The position numbers were made by a program, and so were the translations under genes. DNA of 64,000 bases from Halorubrum sp. DM2 (GTDB taxonomy: Archaea; Halobacteriota; Halobacteria; Halobacteriales; Haloferacaceae). The first letter of the stretch is position 1, and every line of letters begins with the position of its first letter. The notes under the pieces were generated by a model, which ran no database searches, was not told the DNA's origin, and worked only from the letters and a program-made list of their open reading frames with translations. Positions 25,318 to 34,130 of the stretch are shown piece after piece. The stretch is from the NCBI RefSeq assembly GCF_901686465.1, contig NZ_LR594487.1, forward strand, positions 2,325,020 to 2,389,019. The letters are read 5' to 3'.

Positions 25318-25593
25318 CTACACGAGCCCCTCCGGGAGAATCTCGAGGATCCGGCGCACGACGATGTAGCCGAACCCGGCGAGCCCGACCGCGATCACCG
25401 GGAGCAGCCGACGCCGCCAGCGCGGCGTCACGTTGAACGGCGCAGTCAGCTCGACGACGACGAGCAGGCCGATGAGCGACACCACGAAGAACAGCTCCAG
25501 CGACAGCGATCCCAGCGCGGCCAGCAGGAGGATCGCCGCGAGCATCCAGGCGACGACCCCGTACACGAACCGCTGCCGCCTCCCGAGTGCCAT
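25318..25593 (-). CDS. Small membrane protein of MoxR operon
   Basis: A 91-residue protein starting MALGRRQRFVYGVVAWMLAA with two N-terminal helices, an Arg-rich cytosolic loop (VTPRWRRRLLPV) and a third helix. It is the first gene of the minus-strand MoxR unit; its stop codon is immediately adjacent to the DUF4350 start. Small three-helix proteins at this place are common in haloarchaeal MoxR clusters (I recall a DUF7269-type label). It may be a membrane scaffold; no catalytic residues are evident. Confidence 0.75.
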   Translation of the reverse strand: MALGRRQRFVYGVVAWMLAAILLLAALGSLSLELFFVVSLIGLLVVVELTAPFNVTPRWRRRLLPVIAVGLAGFGYIVVRRILEILPEGLV

Positions 25594-25721
25594 TGTGTCC
25601 CGACTTCGCGCGAGAAGATATCAATCCTGTGGTACGATACCCCGTTTCCTCCCGGCGGTGACCGGACTCGATCGCCGCGGTGACCGAGTCGCTTTTGTCC
25701 GCCGTGTCGTTTGCGTGATGT

Positions 25722-26888
25722 ATGGTCGACCGACGCGACGCGTGGCTGCTGCTCCCCGGGCCGGTCCGCCGGCTCCCGGCCGACCTCGCCGCGACGGTCG
25801 TGTTCACGCTGGCAACGCTCGCGACGGTGTTCGTCCCCGTCGTCAACGAGACCCCGCTCCGCGCGGCCTTCGGGCTCGCGTTCGTGTTGTTCCTCCCCGG
25901 CTACGCCTTCATCGCCGCGCTCTTCCCCGAGGCCGGGACGGGGGCGTCCGACGGGGAGTCGTCGACTTCCGAGAACGCGTTGGACGCGGAGGCGTCGACC
26001 GCGGACGCGTCTGACGCGGCGGGATCGACCGTGGAGGCCGGTGACGAGCCCAGTCCCGTACCCGGCACCGCGGCGGCCGAACGCGCGTCGGAGGCCGACT
26101 CGACGAGTGCGACGGCCGGCCTCAGGTCGTCCGACCGGTCGGGGATCGACGGGATCGAACGCGTTGCGCTGTCGTTCGGGCTCTCAATCGCGGTCGTCCC
26201 GCTGATCGGGCTCGTGTTGAACTTCACCCCGTGGGGAATTCGGCTCGTTCCCGTCGCGACCGCGGTCGCCGGCTTCACGCTCGGCTGCGTCGCCGTCGCC
26301 GCGCGGCGTCGGTGGGACCTCCCCGAGGCCGAGCGGTTCGCGGTCCCGTACCGCGAGTGGCTCGCCGCCGGCCGGCGGGAGCTGTTCGAGCCCGACGACC
26401 GGACGGACGCGGCGCTCAACGCCCTCCTCGCCGTCTCCGTGCTCCTCGCGGTCGGTAGCGTCGGCTACGCGGTCGCGGTCCCGCCGCAGGGCGAGCAGTT
26501 TACGGAGTTTTATCTCCTCACCGAGAACTCGGACGGCGAGCTCGTCGCAGACGGCTATCCGGAGACGATGGAGCGGGGGGAGGCCGCCGAACTGACCGTC
26601 GGCATCGGGAACAACGAGTACGAGGCAACGAGCTACACCGTCGTCGTCCAGCTTCAGGACGCCGAGACGGCGAACAACTCGACGACGGTGCTCGACCGGA
26701 CCGAACTCGACCGGTTCTCGGCGACCGTCGCGCACAACGAGACCCACCACGAGCGGCACGCGCTCCGCCCGACGCGGACCGGCGAGGACCTCCGCGTCCA
26801 GTACCTCCTCTATCGGGGGGAGCCACCGGCCGAGCCGACCGGCGACAACGCGTACCGCGAGCTTCACCTCTGGGTCGACGTCGAGTGA
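25722..26888 (+). CDS. DUF1616 family membrane protein
   Basis: A 388-residue protein. Two helices at residues ~22-70 (including AAFGLAFVLFLPGYAFIAAL) are separated by a Ser/Ala/Asp-rich linker from two more (GLSIAVVPLIGLVLNFT, LVPVATAVAGFTLGCVAVAA), then a fifth (LLAVSVLLAVGSVGYAVAV) leads to an extracytoplasmic beta-sandwich-like domain (FTEFYLLTENSDGELVADGY...). The FLPGYAF motif and overall order define DUF1616. Members are often near glycan or surface-protein loci in archaea, with no known activity. It precedes the ABC transporter by 82 bases but has a separate promoter between. Confidence 0.82.
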   Translation: MVDRRDAWLLLPGPVRRLPADLAATVVFTLATLATVFVPVVNETPLRAAFGLAFVLFLPGYAFIAALFPEAGTGASDGESSTSENALDAEASTADASDAAGSTVEAGDEPSPVPGTAAAERASEADSTSATAGLRSSDRSGIDGIERVALSFGLSIAVVPLIGLVLNFTPWGIRLVPVATAVAGFTLGCVAVAARRRWDLPEAERFAVPYREWLAAGRRELFEPDDRTDAALNALLAVSVLLAVGSVGYAVAVPPQGEQFTEFYLLTENSDGELVADGYPETMERGEAAELTVGIGNNEYEATSYTVVVQLQDAETANNSTTVLDRTELDRFSATVAHNETHHERHALRPTRTGEDLRVQYLLYRGEPPAEPTGDNAYRELHLWVDVE

Positions 26889-26934
26889 GTCCGTTGCCGA
26901 CGAACCGCACGCACCGACCCACTGAGACCGCGGG

Positions 26935-26943
26935 TTTTTATTC
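26935..26943 (+). promoter_or_regulatory. TATA box of ABC operon
   Basis: TTTTTATTC lies about 28-36 bases before ATG 26971 and is the only A+T-rich box in the spacer, so the ABC operon likely starts with a short leader or none. Confidence 0.45.
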
Positions 26944-26970
26944 GATCGCTCCGAGGTCACCACCGTCCGA

Positions 26971-27699
26971 ATGAGCGAGCCTTCCACGCCGACGTCGTCG
27001 GATTCCGCGGCCTCCCGGGCGATCGTCTGTACCGACGTCACCCAGCGATACGACGGCGACAGTGGGCTTTTCGCGTCCGGCGGCCGGACGGTCACGGCCC
27101 TCGACGGCGTCTCGCTCGCCGTCGACGACGGCGAGGTGGTGGGGATCGCGGGCCCGAGCGGGAGCGGCAAGTCGACGCTGTTGCACGTGCTGGCGGGGCT
27201 CGCGACGCCGACGGAGGGATCCGTCGAGATACGCGGGACGGATCTGGCGACGCTGTCGCGACGCCGACGGACCGCGTTCCGGAGCGCGAACCTCGGCATG
27301 GTGTTCCAGCGGTTCCACCTCCTCCCGGCGCTGACGGCGCGCGAGAACGTCGCCCTGCCGCTCGTCCAGCGGGGCGTTCCACGCGGTCGCCGCCGGGATC
27401 GAGCAAGCGAGCTGCTCGACGCGGTCGGACTCGCCGACAGGGAAGCCCATCGACCGGGGACGCTCAGCGGCGGCGAACAGCAGCGCGTCGCCATCGCCCG
27501 CGCGCTGGCGGCGGACCCGGCGGTCGTGATCGCCGACGAGCCGACGGGCGAACTCGATCACGACACCGGCGAACGGGTGCTCGACCTGCTCACGGAGATC
27601 AGCGACGACCGTGCGGTCGTGATCGCCTCTCACGACGCGCACGCGCTCGACCGCACGGACCGCGTCGTCCGACTACTGGACGGGAGCCGGGAGTCATGA
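26971..27699 (+). CDS. ABC transporter ATP-binding protein, MacB/LolD type
   Basis: A 242-residue ATPase. Walker A GPSGSGKST (~residue 57), Q-loop VFQRFHLLPALTARENV, signature LSGGEQQRVAIARAL, Walker B VVIADEPTGELD and H-loop IASHD are all present. Short loops and the FQRFHLLP Q-loop place it in the MacB/LolD/FtsE class that powers mechanotransmission rather than transmembrane transport. It overlaps the first permease by ATGA, so it is coupled to the two following FtsX-type proteins. The complex probably extrudes or releases lipoproteins or other envelope substrates; the substrate is unknown. Confidence 0.92.
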   Translation: MSEPSTPTSSDSAASRAIVCTDVTQRYDGDSGLFASGGRTVTALDGVSLAVDDGEVVGIAGPSGSGKSTLLHVLAGLATPTEGSVEIRGTDLATLSRRRRTAFRSANLGMVFQRFHLLPALTARENVALPLVQRGVPRGRRRDRASELLDAVGLADREAHRPGTLSGGEQQRVAIARALAADPAVVIADEPTGELDHDTGERVLDLLTEISDDRAVVIASHDAHALDRTDRVVRLLDGSRES

Positions 27700-28928
27700 C
27701 CGCGAGACTCCGTCGCCTCCTCGCGGCCTGCGGGCTCGGCGTCCGCCGCGTGATCGGGCGACTGCGCGGGGCGGCTCCCGGCCGCACGGCCGTGTGTATC
27801 GCCGGCGTCGCCGTCGCGGTCGGCCTGCTGTTCGTCGTCACGGGGATCTCGCTCGGGCTCGCCGCGGGCGCGACCGTCGAGAGCGAGGACATCGACTACT
27901 GGATCGTCCCGGACGAGAGCGGGTCCGGGAGCGTCCCGCTCGAAGCGGAGGGCGCTCGGCTGAGCGAAGTCCACACCGTCACCGAGCGCCTCCGTAACGA
28001 CGACCGGATCGACTACGCCTCGCCGGTGGCGCTACGTCCCCTGCGGCTGGAGAACCCCGAGACGGGGAACCGGACCTACGTGATCGCGGTCGGGGTGATC
28101 CCGCCCGACCGTCCCCGTCGCGTCGCCGACCTGAACGTGAGCGCGCTCGACGCCGCGTACGCTCACTACGCCAACGGGACGTACGGCGGCGAGCGGTCGG
28201 ACGAGTTCGTGGTCTCGCCGGGCGTCGCCGCGGATCTGGGGCTCGAACGCGGCGACACCGCTCGCGTCGCTCGCTCGGACCGGTCGCTCACGGTCGCGGC
28301 GGTCAACGACCGCGAGATGGCGGCCGGATTCGGCGAGGTCCCCGCTATCGCCGTACCGCTGGCCGAGCTTCAGTCGATGACGGGCCTCGCCGAGAGCGAC
28401 GAGGCGGACCAGATCCTCGTCGGCACGACCAATCCGTCGGTGGAGTCCGACCTCGCGGACATCTACCCGGGCACCGAAGTCGTCTCGCGGACCGGTATCG
28501 CCGGTGCCGAGGCGACGCCGACGAATCTCCCGCTGGCGATGGCGCTGGCCGCGGCGCTGGTCGCCGGCGGGATCGGGGTCGCGTTCGTCGCGACGATGAT
28601 GGGGCTCGAACTGACAGCCGGTCGCCGCGAACTCGCTGTCCTCGACGCGGTCGGGTTCTCCGGTCGCATGCGCGCCGCGGTCGTCGTCTCCGAGACGATC
28701 ACCGTCGCCGTCCTCGGCGGGATCGCGGGCGTCGCGCTCGGACTGGTCGCGACCGCCGGCGTGAACGCGGGCGTCGCCTCCGCGATCGGCGTCGGATCGC
28801 TCGCCGAGAGACCGCCGTGGTTGGCCGCGTACACCCTCGCCGCGGCGGTCGTCGTCGGTCTCTGTGCGGCCCCGTACCCGCTGTATCTGGCCGCGAGCAC
28901 CGACACGCTGGAGGAGTTGACGGGATGA
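27696..28928 (+). CDS. FtsX-like ABC permease 1
   Basis: A 410-residue permease with the MacB/FtsX layout: one N-terminal helix (GRTAVCIAGVAVAVGLLFVVTG region), a large extracytoplasmic domain (~60-260), and three C-terminal helices with the FtsX pattern (LAAALVAGGIGVAFVATMMG, RELAVLDAVGFSGRMRAAVV, then two more). The RELAVLDAVG coupling-helix segment is typical. ATGA overlaps link it to the ATPase before and the second permease after. It probably forms a heterodimer with permease 2. Confidence 0.88.
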   Translation: MTARLRRLLAACGLGVRRVIGRLRGAAPGRTAVCIAGVAVAVGLLFVVTGISLGLAAGATVESEDIDYWIVPDESGSGSVPLEAEGARLSEVHTVTERLRNDDRIDYASPVALRPLRLENPETGNRTYVIAVGVIPPDRPRRVADLNVSALDAAYAHYANGTYGGERSDEFVVSPGVAADLGLERGDTARVARSDRSLTVAAVNDREMAAGFGEVPAIAVPLAELQSMTGLAESDEADQILVGTTNPSVESDLADIYPGTEVVSRTGIAGAEATPTNLPLAMALAAALVAGGIGVAFVATMMGLELTAGRRELAVLDAVGFSGRMRAAVVVSETITVAVLGGIAGVALGLVATAGVNAGVASAIGVGSLAERPPWLAAYTLAAAVVVGLCAAPYPLYLAASTDTLEELTG

Positions 28929-30157
28929 AACGGCTCCGTCGCCTCTGGGGGACCGGCTGGATCGCGCTCCGCCAACTCCGCTCGGATCGAGCCCGCACGC
29001 TGCTGGCCGTCCTCGGCGTGACCCTCGCCGTGCTTTCGGTCACGCTGCTCGTCGGCGTCGGTGCCGGCGTCGTCGAGACGGGCAGCGAGACCTTCGACCA
29101 GTCCGGCCGCGACCTGTGGGTCTCCGGCGGGCCGATCGATATCGCGCCGGGAACGGTCGGCGGCTTCCAGAACCCGATCCCGAACGCCCACCCGCTCGCC
29201 GACGAGATCGCCGCCCACGAGGACGTTCGCACGGCCACCCCGCTGGCGTTTCAGGTCGTGTACGTCAGCCCCGACGGCGAGGCGTTCGACACCACGATGG
29301 GCAGCGGCACCCCCGGGGCGGGCGGCTCCGTGTCGATCGCCGAGGGGGAGGGGTTCACCGGACCGGACACCCACTACGCCGGCGGGAACTACACCGGCAA
29401 GATGACGTATCAGGCGCTCATCTCGCCCGCGTTAGCGGAGAAGTACAACCTCAGCGTCGGCGACACGATCCACGTCGGCGGGACGGTCCAGACCGCGCGC
29501 GAAAACGAGTTCGAGGTCGTCGGGATCTCGCCCACGTTCGCGAACTTCCTCGGCACCGGCACCGTCACGCTCCGCCTGAGCGAGCTCCAGACGCTCACCG
29601 GCAACGCCTACGACGACCGGGCCACGATCGTCACCATCGAGACGGTCGACGGCGCGGACCCGGCGGCCGTCCGCGAGGAGCTCGCGGCGCAACATCCTGC
29701 GTACACGTTCCGGACGAATCAGGAACAGCTCGTTGAGGTCCTCGAACGGCAGGCGGTGGTGTTGGCGGCCGGCGCGAGCCTCGCGGTACTCGGCGTTGTC
29801 GCCGGCGGAGCGCTCGCGTTGAACCTCCTCCTGTCCATCGTCTACGTCCAACGCGAGACGCTGTCGGTGTTGCGCGCGGTCGGCGCGACGCGGCTCGGCG
29901 TCGTCGGCGTGGCCGTCGCACAGGCGCTCGCGATCGCGATCGTCGGGTTCCTCCTCGGTGCCGTCACGACGCCCCCGCTCGCCGCGGGGCTCAACCGCGT
30001 CGCATTCGAAGTCACCGGGTTCGAGGGTCTCGTTCGCGTCCCCGCGTACGCCTACGGCACCGGTGCGGCCGTCGCCGTCGGGTTCGCGCTCGTCGGCGGC
30101 GTCGTCGGTGCGGTGCGCGTCACGCGGCTGGCCTCCGCGAACGAGCTGCTTCAGTGA
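28925..30157 (+). CDS. FtsX-like ABC permease 2
   Basis: A 410-residue permease starting at ATG 28925 (MKRLRRLWGTGWIALRQL), which overlaps the previous stop (ATGA); the upstream extension of the frame is only a shadow of permease 1. It has an N-terminal helix (RTLLAVLGVTLAVLSVTLLV), a MacB_PCD-like extracytoplasmic domain (~50-270), and FtsX helices with ETLSVLRAVGATRLGVVGVA. It pairs with permease 1 and the ATPase to form a MacB-like complex. No accessory membrane-fusion protein or lipoprotein is linked. Confidence 0.88.
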   Translation: MKRLRRLWGTGWIALRQLRSDRARTLLAVLGVTLAVLSVTLLVGVGAGVVETGSETFDQSGRDLWVSGGPIDIAPGTVGGFQNPIPNAHPLADEIAAHEDVRTATPLAFQVVYVSPDGEAFDTTMGSGTPGAGGSVSIAEGEGFTGPDTHYAGGNYTGKMTYQALISPALAEKYNLSVGDTIHVGGTVQTARENEFEVVGISPTFANFLGTGTVTLRLSELQTLTGNAYDDRATIVTIETVDGADPAAVREELAAQHPAYTFRTNQEQLVEVLERQAVVLAAGASLAVLGVVAGGALALNLLLSIVYVQRETLSVLRAVGATRLGVVGVAVAQALAIAIVGFLLGAVTTPPLAAGLNRVAFEVTGFEGLVRVPAYAYGTGAAVAVGFALVGGVVGAVRVTRLASANELLQ

Positions 30158-30268
30158 GAGACCCTGCGAACACTCTCCCGGCGATGTCTCCTGTCGCGCC
30201 CAATAAGCGAGATCGCCTTCCGCTCGAATGGAACAACCCAGCGAGGAGTTCGTCAGTCGGCGAACCGG

Positions 30269-31465
30269 TCACCGGCCCCGGCGCAGTCGTCGCAGTGTTC
30301 CCCCGGCTATCAGTGCCAGAAGGACGCCCTGAATCGCGTACAGCGGCGTACTGTCTGCCGTTTCGTCCGACGAATCGGTCTCATTGTTCGGTTCGATCGG
30401 TCCGTCGTCGTCGTTCGTCGAGTCGGTGGAGTCGCTGGTATCTGTCGTCGACCCGTCGGAATCCGTACCACCACCGGACGAGTCGTCCGCTGAATCATCG
30501 GTCGCCCCCGACGCCGTGTCCGTGCCGTTCGTGGTATCGGTCCCGTTTGCGGAGTCAGTGCCGTTCATGGTATCGGTCCCGTTCGCGGAGTCAGTGCCGT
30601 TCGTGGTATCGGTCCCGTTCGCGGAATCCGTAGTGTCTGTCCCCGTGTCAGGCGCTGAACCACCGTCGGTTCCGTCTTCTCCCCCTGTCGATCCACCGGT
30701 GTTTCCGGTTCCCCCGGTCCCGCCGTCCGACGCGGACACAGTGACATCCCGATTCTCACTTAGCCCGATCAGTTCCTTCTCCCCTTCGGCGGACTCCTCA
30801 CCGCGGACCCTGACGTGTGCTCGGTACTCTCCTTCCTCTGGGGGGTCTATCGAAGTCTCGTAGGTGTGATCGTCGACCCGTTCAAGCTCGTGTACCTCGT
30901 CTGAGTCGTCGGTCCACAGAACTAGCTCGACACCGCTGATCGAGGTGTCAGAAAGCTCCGTGAGTTCGACGCGTACGTCGACCTCCTCGTCAGCAGCAAT
31001 ATCGCTGCCGTCGGCGGGGTCTCCATTGAGAGTGAAACTGTCAACTTGATGAGCTTCGATAACTACAGGGAGGAATGCGTCAACGATCGACTGGTCGTTG
31101 ATGATGACGGCGTAACTCCCCGGCGGTTCACTCGCCGCCGAGAACTCCACCTCGGCGTCTCCCTGTACGGAGTCATTATTACCGATCTCGTCCTGTTGCG
31201 CGTTGAGAAATATCACGTTGTACGAGTTCTCTCGCGGACTGGTGGTCTCGACGACGAGATCCTCGTCAGGTCCGATAACAGCGATTTTGGCGCTCTCGAC
31301 GGTTACGCTGAATCCTCCCTGACTGATCGTTTCACTCTCTTCAGGAACGGCGATGGTTGACTCGGTCTCGATATCATACCCCGAATCGGCGGCTGTTACC
31401 AGTCCCACCGTCGTGACTATCCCTAACAGCAGTAAAAAAATGAACAGCACTGATCGTGTTCTCAT
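30269..31465 (-). CDS. Secreted surface protein with tandem N-glycosylation sequons
   Basis: A 398-residue protein with an N-terminal signal/membrane helix (SVLFIFLLLLGIVTTVGLV), an all-beta ectodomain of ~240 residues with repeated EVDVRVELTELSD-type strands, a Gly/Thr/Asp/Ser-rich stalk, and a C-terminal helix (LYAIQGVLLALIAGGTL) with an RRLRRGR stop. The stalk contains six NGT sequons spaced every six residues (DNA repeats at 30522-30629). It is probably held at the surface by the C-terminal helix and heavily glycosylated. It diverges from a second surface protein at 31644. The ectodomain family is not recognised. Confidence 0.8.
   Translation of the reverse strand: MRTRSVLFIFLLLLGIVTTVGLVTAADSGYDIETESTIAVPEESETISQGGFSVTVESAKIAVIGPDEDLVVETTSPRENSYNVIFLNAQQDEIGNNDSVQGDAEVEFSAASEPPGSYAVIINDQSIVDAFLPVVIEAHQVDSFTLNGDPADGSDIAADEEVDVRVELTELSDTSISGVELVLWTDDSDEVHELERVDDHTYETSIDPPEEGEYRAHVRVRGEESAEGEKELIGLSENRDVTVSASDGGTGGTGNTGGSTGGEDGTDGGSAPDTGTDTTDSANGTDTTNGTDSANGTDTMNGTDSANGTDTTNGTDTASGATDDSADDSSGGGTDSDGSTTDTSDSTDSTNDDDGPIEPNNETDSSDETADSTPLYAIQGVLLALIAGGTLRRLRRGR
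30522..30629. repeat. Three 36-bp tandem repeats encoding NGT sequons
   Basis: Units 30522-30557, 30558-30593 and 30594-30629 differ at a few bases and keep frame. Each encodes twelve residues with two Asn-Gly-Thr sequons (SANGTD and TT/TMNGTD). The repeat lies in the stalk of the secreted protein on the minus strand. Confidence 0.9.
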
Positions 31466-31497
31466 ATGTCACTCAATACTTAGTGTCGTAATGGGCC

Positions 31498-31510
31498 TTT
31501 TGGTCCAAAA
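31498..31510. promoter_or_regulatory. TTTTGGTCCAAAA palindrome, candidate shared operator
   Basis: A perfect 6-base inverted repeat around a single T, in the 178-base region between two divergent surface-protein genes. It is close upstream of the minus-strand start (31465), so a bound regulator could affect both. The cognate regulator is unknown. Confidence 0.4.
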
Positions 31511-31643
31511 TGTAAGATCCACACGGACAAACGTCGTACTGTCTGATATCGCAAAAACGGACGTCCAGTGATCCGAAACCCAACCGCGCTTGGTAATCAT
31601 ACCGGAGCAAAAAATCTTTGTATGCGGAATAGAATTAGGAAAT

Positions 31644-34130
31644 ATGACACGTCGGGCCCCACAGCGGACTTTAGCAGTAATTCTCAGCGTCTTGATGGTG
31701 ATCTCGATGATCGGGCCGGCCGCGGGAGCGGCTCTCGCGAGTGGGAGCCAGCACCATGACGCGTTGTCCGACGCTTCCGTCTCAAACGGACACTCAAACA
31801 CCGACGCCGTGATCAACATCACGGATAACTTGGAAATTTGGGAGGGTGTAGCACTGCGTCCCGCCGTGATCGATCGGTCCGCCGCGAGTACAACCGTGGG
31901 GAGTCCGACTGTGAGGGTGCGTTCGGAAGTAGCTCCCTTTGAGCCTTCAATAAACACGGAACAGGAGGGAGTGTTTACTGTGGATGATTCAGAGACTGTT
32001 GAGTTCTCTTTCAGCGGTCGCAACGGCGCAGCGACCTCTGACTTTGATGGCGATAATCTCCGGGTTCTCGTCGCACACATCGACCCGGATGCTGACGAAA
32101 CGAGAGCGTTCTTAGACGCGGAAAACGTCACCGTCGACGAGGTTCGAGAGACGTTCAGCGAGGTCGACGGATTTGAAGCCTTCGAGGATGAGGTCAACAA
32201 CCGCGAGGAGGTGAGCTTCGGGCTGGTACGCGAGTACTTCGAAGGAACCGACCAGTTCGAGCAGTTCGGCGAAAAAGTAGCCGAGGACCGAGAGATCAGC
32301 GTCGACAATACGATCGAGACGTTGACCTCCGATGAGGTCAAGGAGTTCGTGACGTTCGAGACGGTGTCTCCTACTTCCATTGAAGGCGGCAGTGCCACGG
32401 CCGATGTCACGTTCGACGAACCGGGCTCGTACGTGGTCATCGGACACGTCGGCGGAGCAGTCCTCGACGACGGTGCGGACCAACCGGACTTCAACGACAC
32501 GACGGTCGTCGGGGTCGACACCGCCGTGGCACAGGCGGCCGAATCGGAGATCTTCGTCGACGACGAGGTCGTCCGCGGTGAGAACGTGACGGTCGACGCG
32601 ACGGCGAATCTCGACGCGGAACAGGTCTCTCACGCCGCTTTCGTGTTCGACGAGGGCGCGGTGAACGCCACGACGCACACCATTTCCGTTTCGGGCGATC
32701 TCTCGACGGATCTCCGTACCGAAGACGTGACGCTCGAAACAGACGTTGAATCGGTTCAGGGCGTCGCAAACGTTCAGCCCAACGCCGAGATCAGAGGGAA
32801 CACACTCAGTGACGAACGCTTCAACGGAACGGTCGACATCCAGTCTGGCGCGGACACGTTCTTCAGCTTCCGTAACGCGTTCGTCAGTGGTCTCGACTTC
32901 CGTGAGCAGGCTGGCGACGCAGCCAGTCTTGATGTTACCGGTAACACGGTTATCCAGTCATCGATGACTGCGGTCGGAGACCAGTCGGATCAGGCAGTAT
33001 TTGATGTCGAGACGCTCGAAGAGTGGGACACCGGCAACTACACCGTCGTCCACGTAGCCACTGATCAGGAGACGGGCGAGATCAGCACGACCCGCGAGGA
33101 CATCACACTCGTTGATTCGGACGGCGGTGGCGGTGACGGAGATGGTGATGGTGACGGAGATGGTGATGGTGACGGAGATGGTGATGGTGACGGAGACGGT
33201 GACGGCGATGACGGTGGCGATGGCGGCGGTGGTGTCGGTGGCGACGGTGGCGGCGGTGCGACGCCGCCGGACGATGTCCAACCGCCGGAGCCACCGGCCG
33301 ATGTCGACGTCGAGTTCGAGGAGACGGCGTCGCTCCAGTTCGATGAGGAGACTGGACAGACGACGGCTACGTTCGGCGAGCAAAGCAATATCGAGTCGAT
33401 CCGGTTCAACTTCCAGACCTCCGGCTCGGTCAATGTCCGGTCGCTGAGCGGGACGTCCGACGAGACCGGTCCCACGCCCGGCGCGTCCGTGACCGTCTCG
33501 CAGATTACCGTCGACGAGGCGCTCGAAGACAGTTCCGCGACGATTCGCAAGCGGGTCTCACAGAGCCGACTCGACCAGACCAGTGCCGACGCCGAGGACC
33601 TCAGCGTCTTCCGGTTCTCGGACAGCGAGTGGCAGCCCCTCGACACCGAAATCGTGTCGGAGACGGGCTCCGGCGTCGTCATCGAGACGGAGACGCCCGG
33701 ATTCTCGTACTTCGCCGTGAGCGCCACGAGCGCGCCTGAGGCAAGTGCCACGGTCACGCCGGACACCCTGGCCGCGGGCGACGAGATCGAACTCGACGGC
33801 AGTGAGTCGATGACCGAGTACGGCGAGATCACCGCGTACGACTGGACGCTGAACGGCGGGTCGCTCTCCGGCGAGACCGTCAGTGCGACGCTCGACGAGC
33901 CGGGCGAGTACACGGCGGAGCTGACCGTCACGAACGACGCCGGCGAGACCGACACCGCGACCGCGACCGTCACCGTCGAGGAGGCGGGTGATGGCACCGA
34001 CGGAACGGGCGACGGCACCGACGGGCCCGCGGAGGAGCCCGCCGGACTCAACCCCGGCGTGATCGCGCTCCTTCTGGTGTTGGCGCTGCTCGCGGCCGCG
34101 GCCGTCGTCTGGATCCGCAGAGAGAACTAG
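31644..34130 (+). CDS. Large surface protein with PGF-pre-PGF and PKD domains
   Basis: An 828-residue secreted protein. ATG 31644 (MTRRAPQRTLAVILSVLMVI) is the start: AGGA lies six bases upstream and a typical signal peptide follows, ending near AAGAALA. The long N-terminal ectodomain is acidic, with two internal similar helical motifs (VDEVRETFSEVDGFEAFEDE and GLVREYFEGTDQFEQFGEKV). A Gly-Asp linker (~residues 492-535) is followed by a PGF-pre-PGF domain (~540-695: SIRFNFQTSGSVNVRSL, SQSRLDQTSADAEDLSVFRF), one PKD domain (~697-790: YDWTLNGGSLSG) and a C-terminal helix (GVIALLLVLALLAAAAVVW) with a short RREN tail. No PGF tripeptide precedes the helix, so an ordinary membrane anchor is more likely than archaeosortase processing. 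Confidence 0.85.
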   Translation: MTRRAPQRTLAVILSVLMVISMIGPAAGAALASGSQHHDALSDASVSNGHSNTDAVINITDNLEIWEGVALRPAVIDRSAASTTVGSPTVRVRSEVAPFEPSINTEQEGVFTVDDSETVEFSFSGRNGAATSDFDGDNLRVLVAHIDPDADETRAFLDAENVTVDEVRETFSEVDGFEAFEDEVNNREEVSFGLVREYFEGTDQFEQFGEKVAEDREISVDNTIETLTSDEVKEFVTFETVSPTSIEGGSATADVTFDEPGSYVVIGHVGGAVLDDGADQPDFNDTTVVGVDTAVAQAAESEIFVDDEVVRGENVTVDATANLDAEQVSHAAFVFDEGAVNATTHTISVSGDLSTDLRTEDVTLETDVESVQGVANVQPNAEIRGNTLSDERFNGTVDIQSGADTFFSFRNAFVSGLDFREQAGDAASLDVTGNTVIQSSMTAVGDQSDQAVFDVETLEEWDTGNYTVVHVATDQETGEISTTREDITLVDSDGGGGDGDGDGDGDGDGDGDGDGDGDGDGDDGGDGGGGVGGDGGGGATPPDDVQPPEPPADVDVEFEETASLQFDEETGQTTATFGEQSNIESIRFNFQTSGSVNVRSLSGTSDETGPTPGASVTVSQITVDEALEDSSATIRKRVSQSRLDQTSADAEDLSVFRFSDSEWQPLDTEIVSETGSGVVIETETPGFSYFAVSATSAPEASATVTPDTLAAGDEIELDGSESMTEYGEITAYDWTLNGGSLSGETVSATLDEPGEYTAELTVTNDAGETDTATATVTVEEAGDGTDGTGDGTDGPAEEPAGLNPGVIALLLVLALLAAAAVVWIRREN
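33132..33203. repeat. Four 18-bp tandem repeats encoding (DG)n linker
   Basis: GGTGACGGAGATGGTGAT is repeated three times exactly (33132-33149, 33150-33167, 33168-33185) and once with two changes (33186-33203). It encodes alternating Gly and Asp in the hinge between the N-terminal ectodomain and the PGF-pre-PGF domain. The near identity suggests recent slippage expansion. Confidence 0.9.

Noticed and set aside
33132-33203. CRISPR-like direct repeats
   Set aside because: The repeats are contiguous, in frame, without spacers, and encode a Gly-Asp linker.
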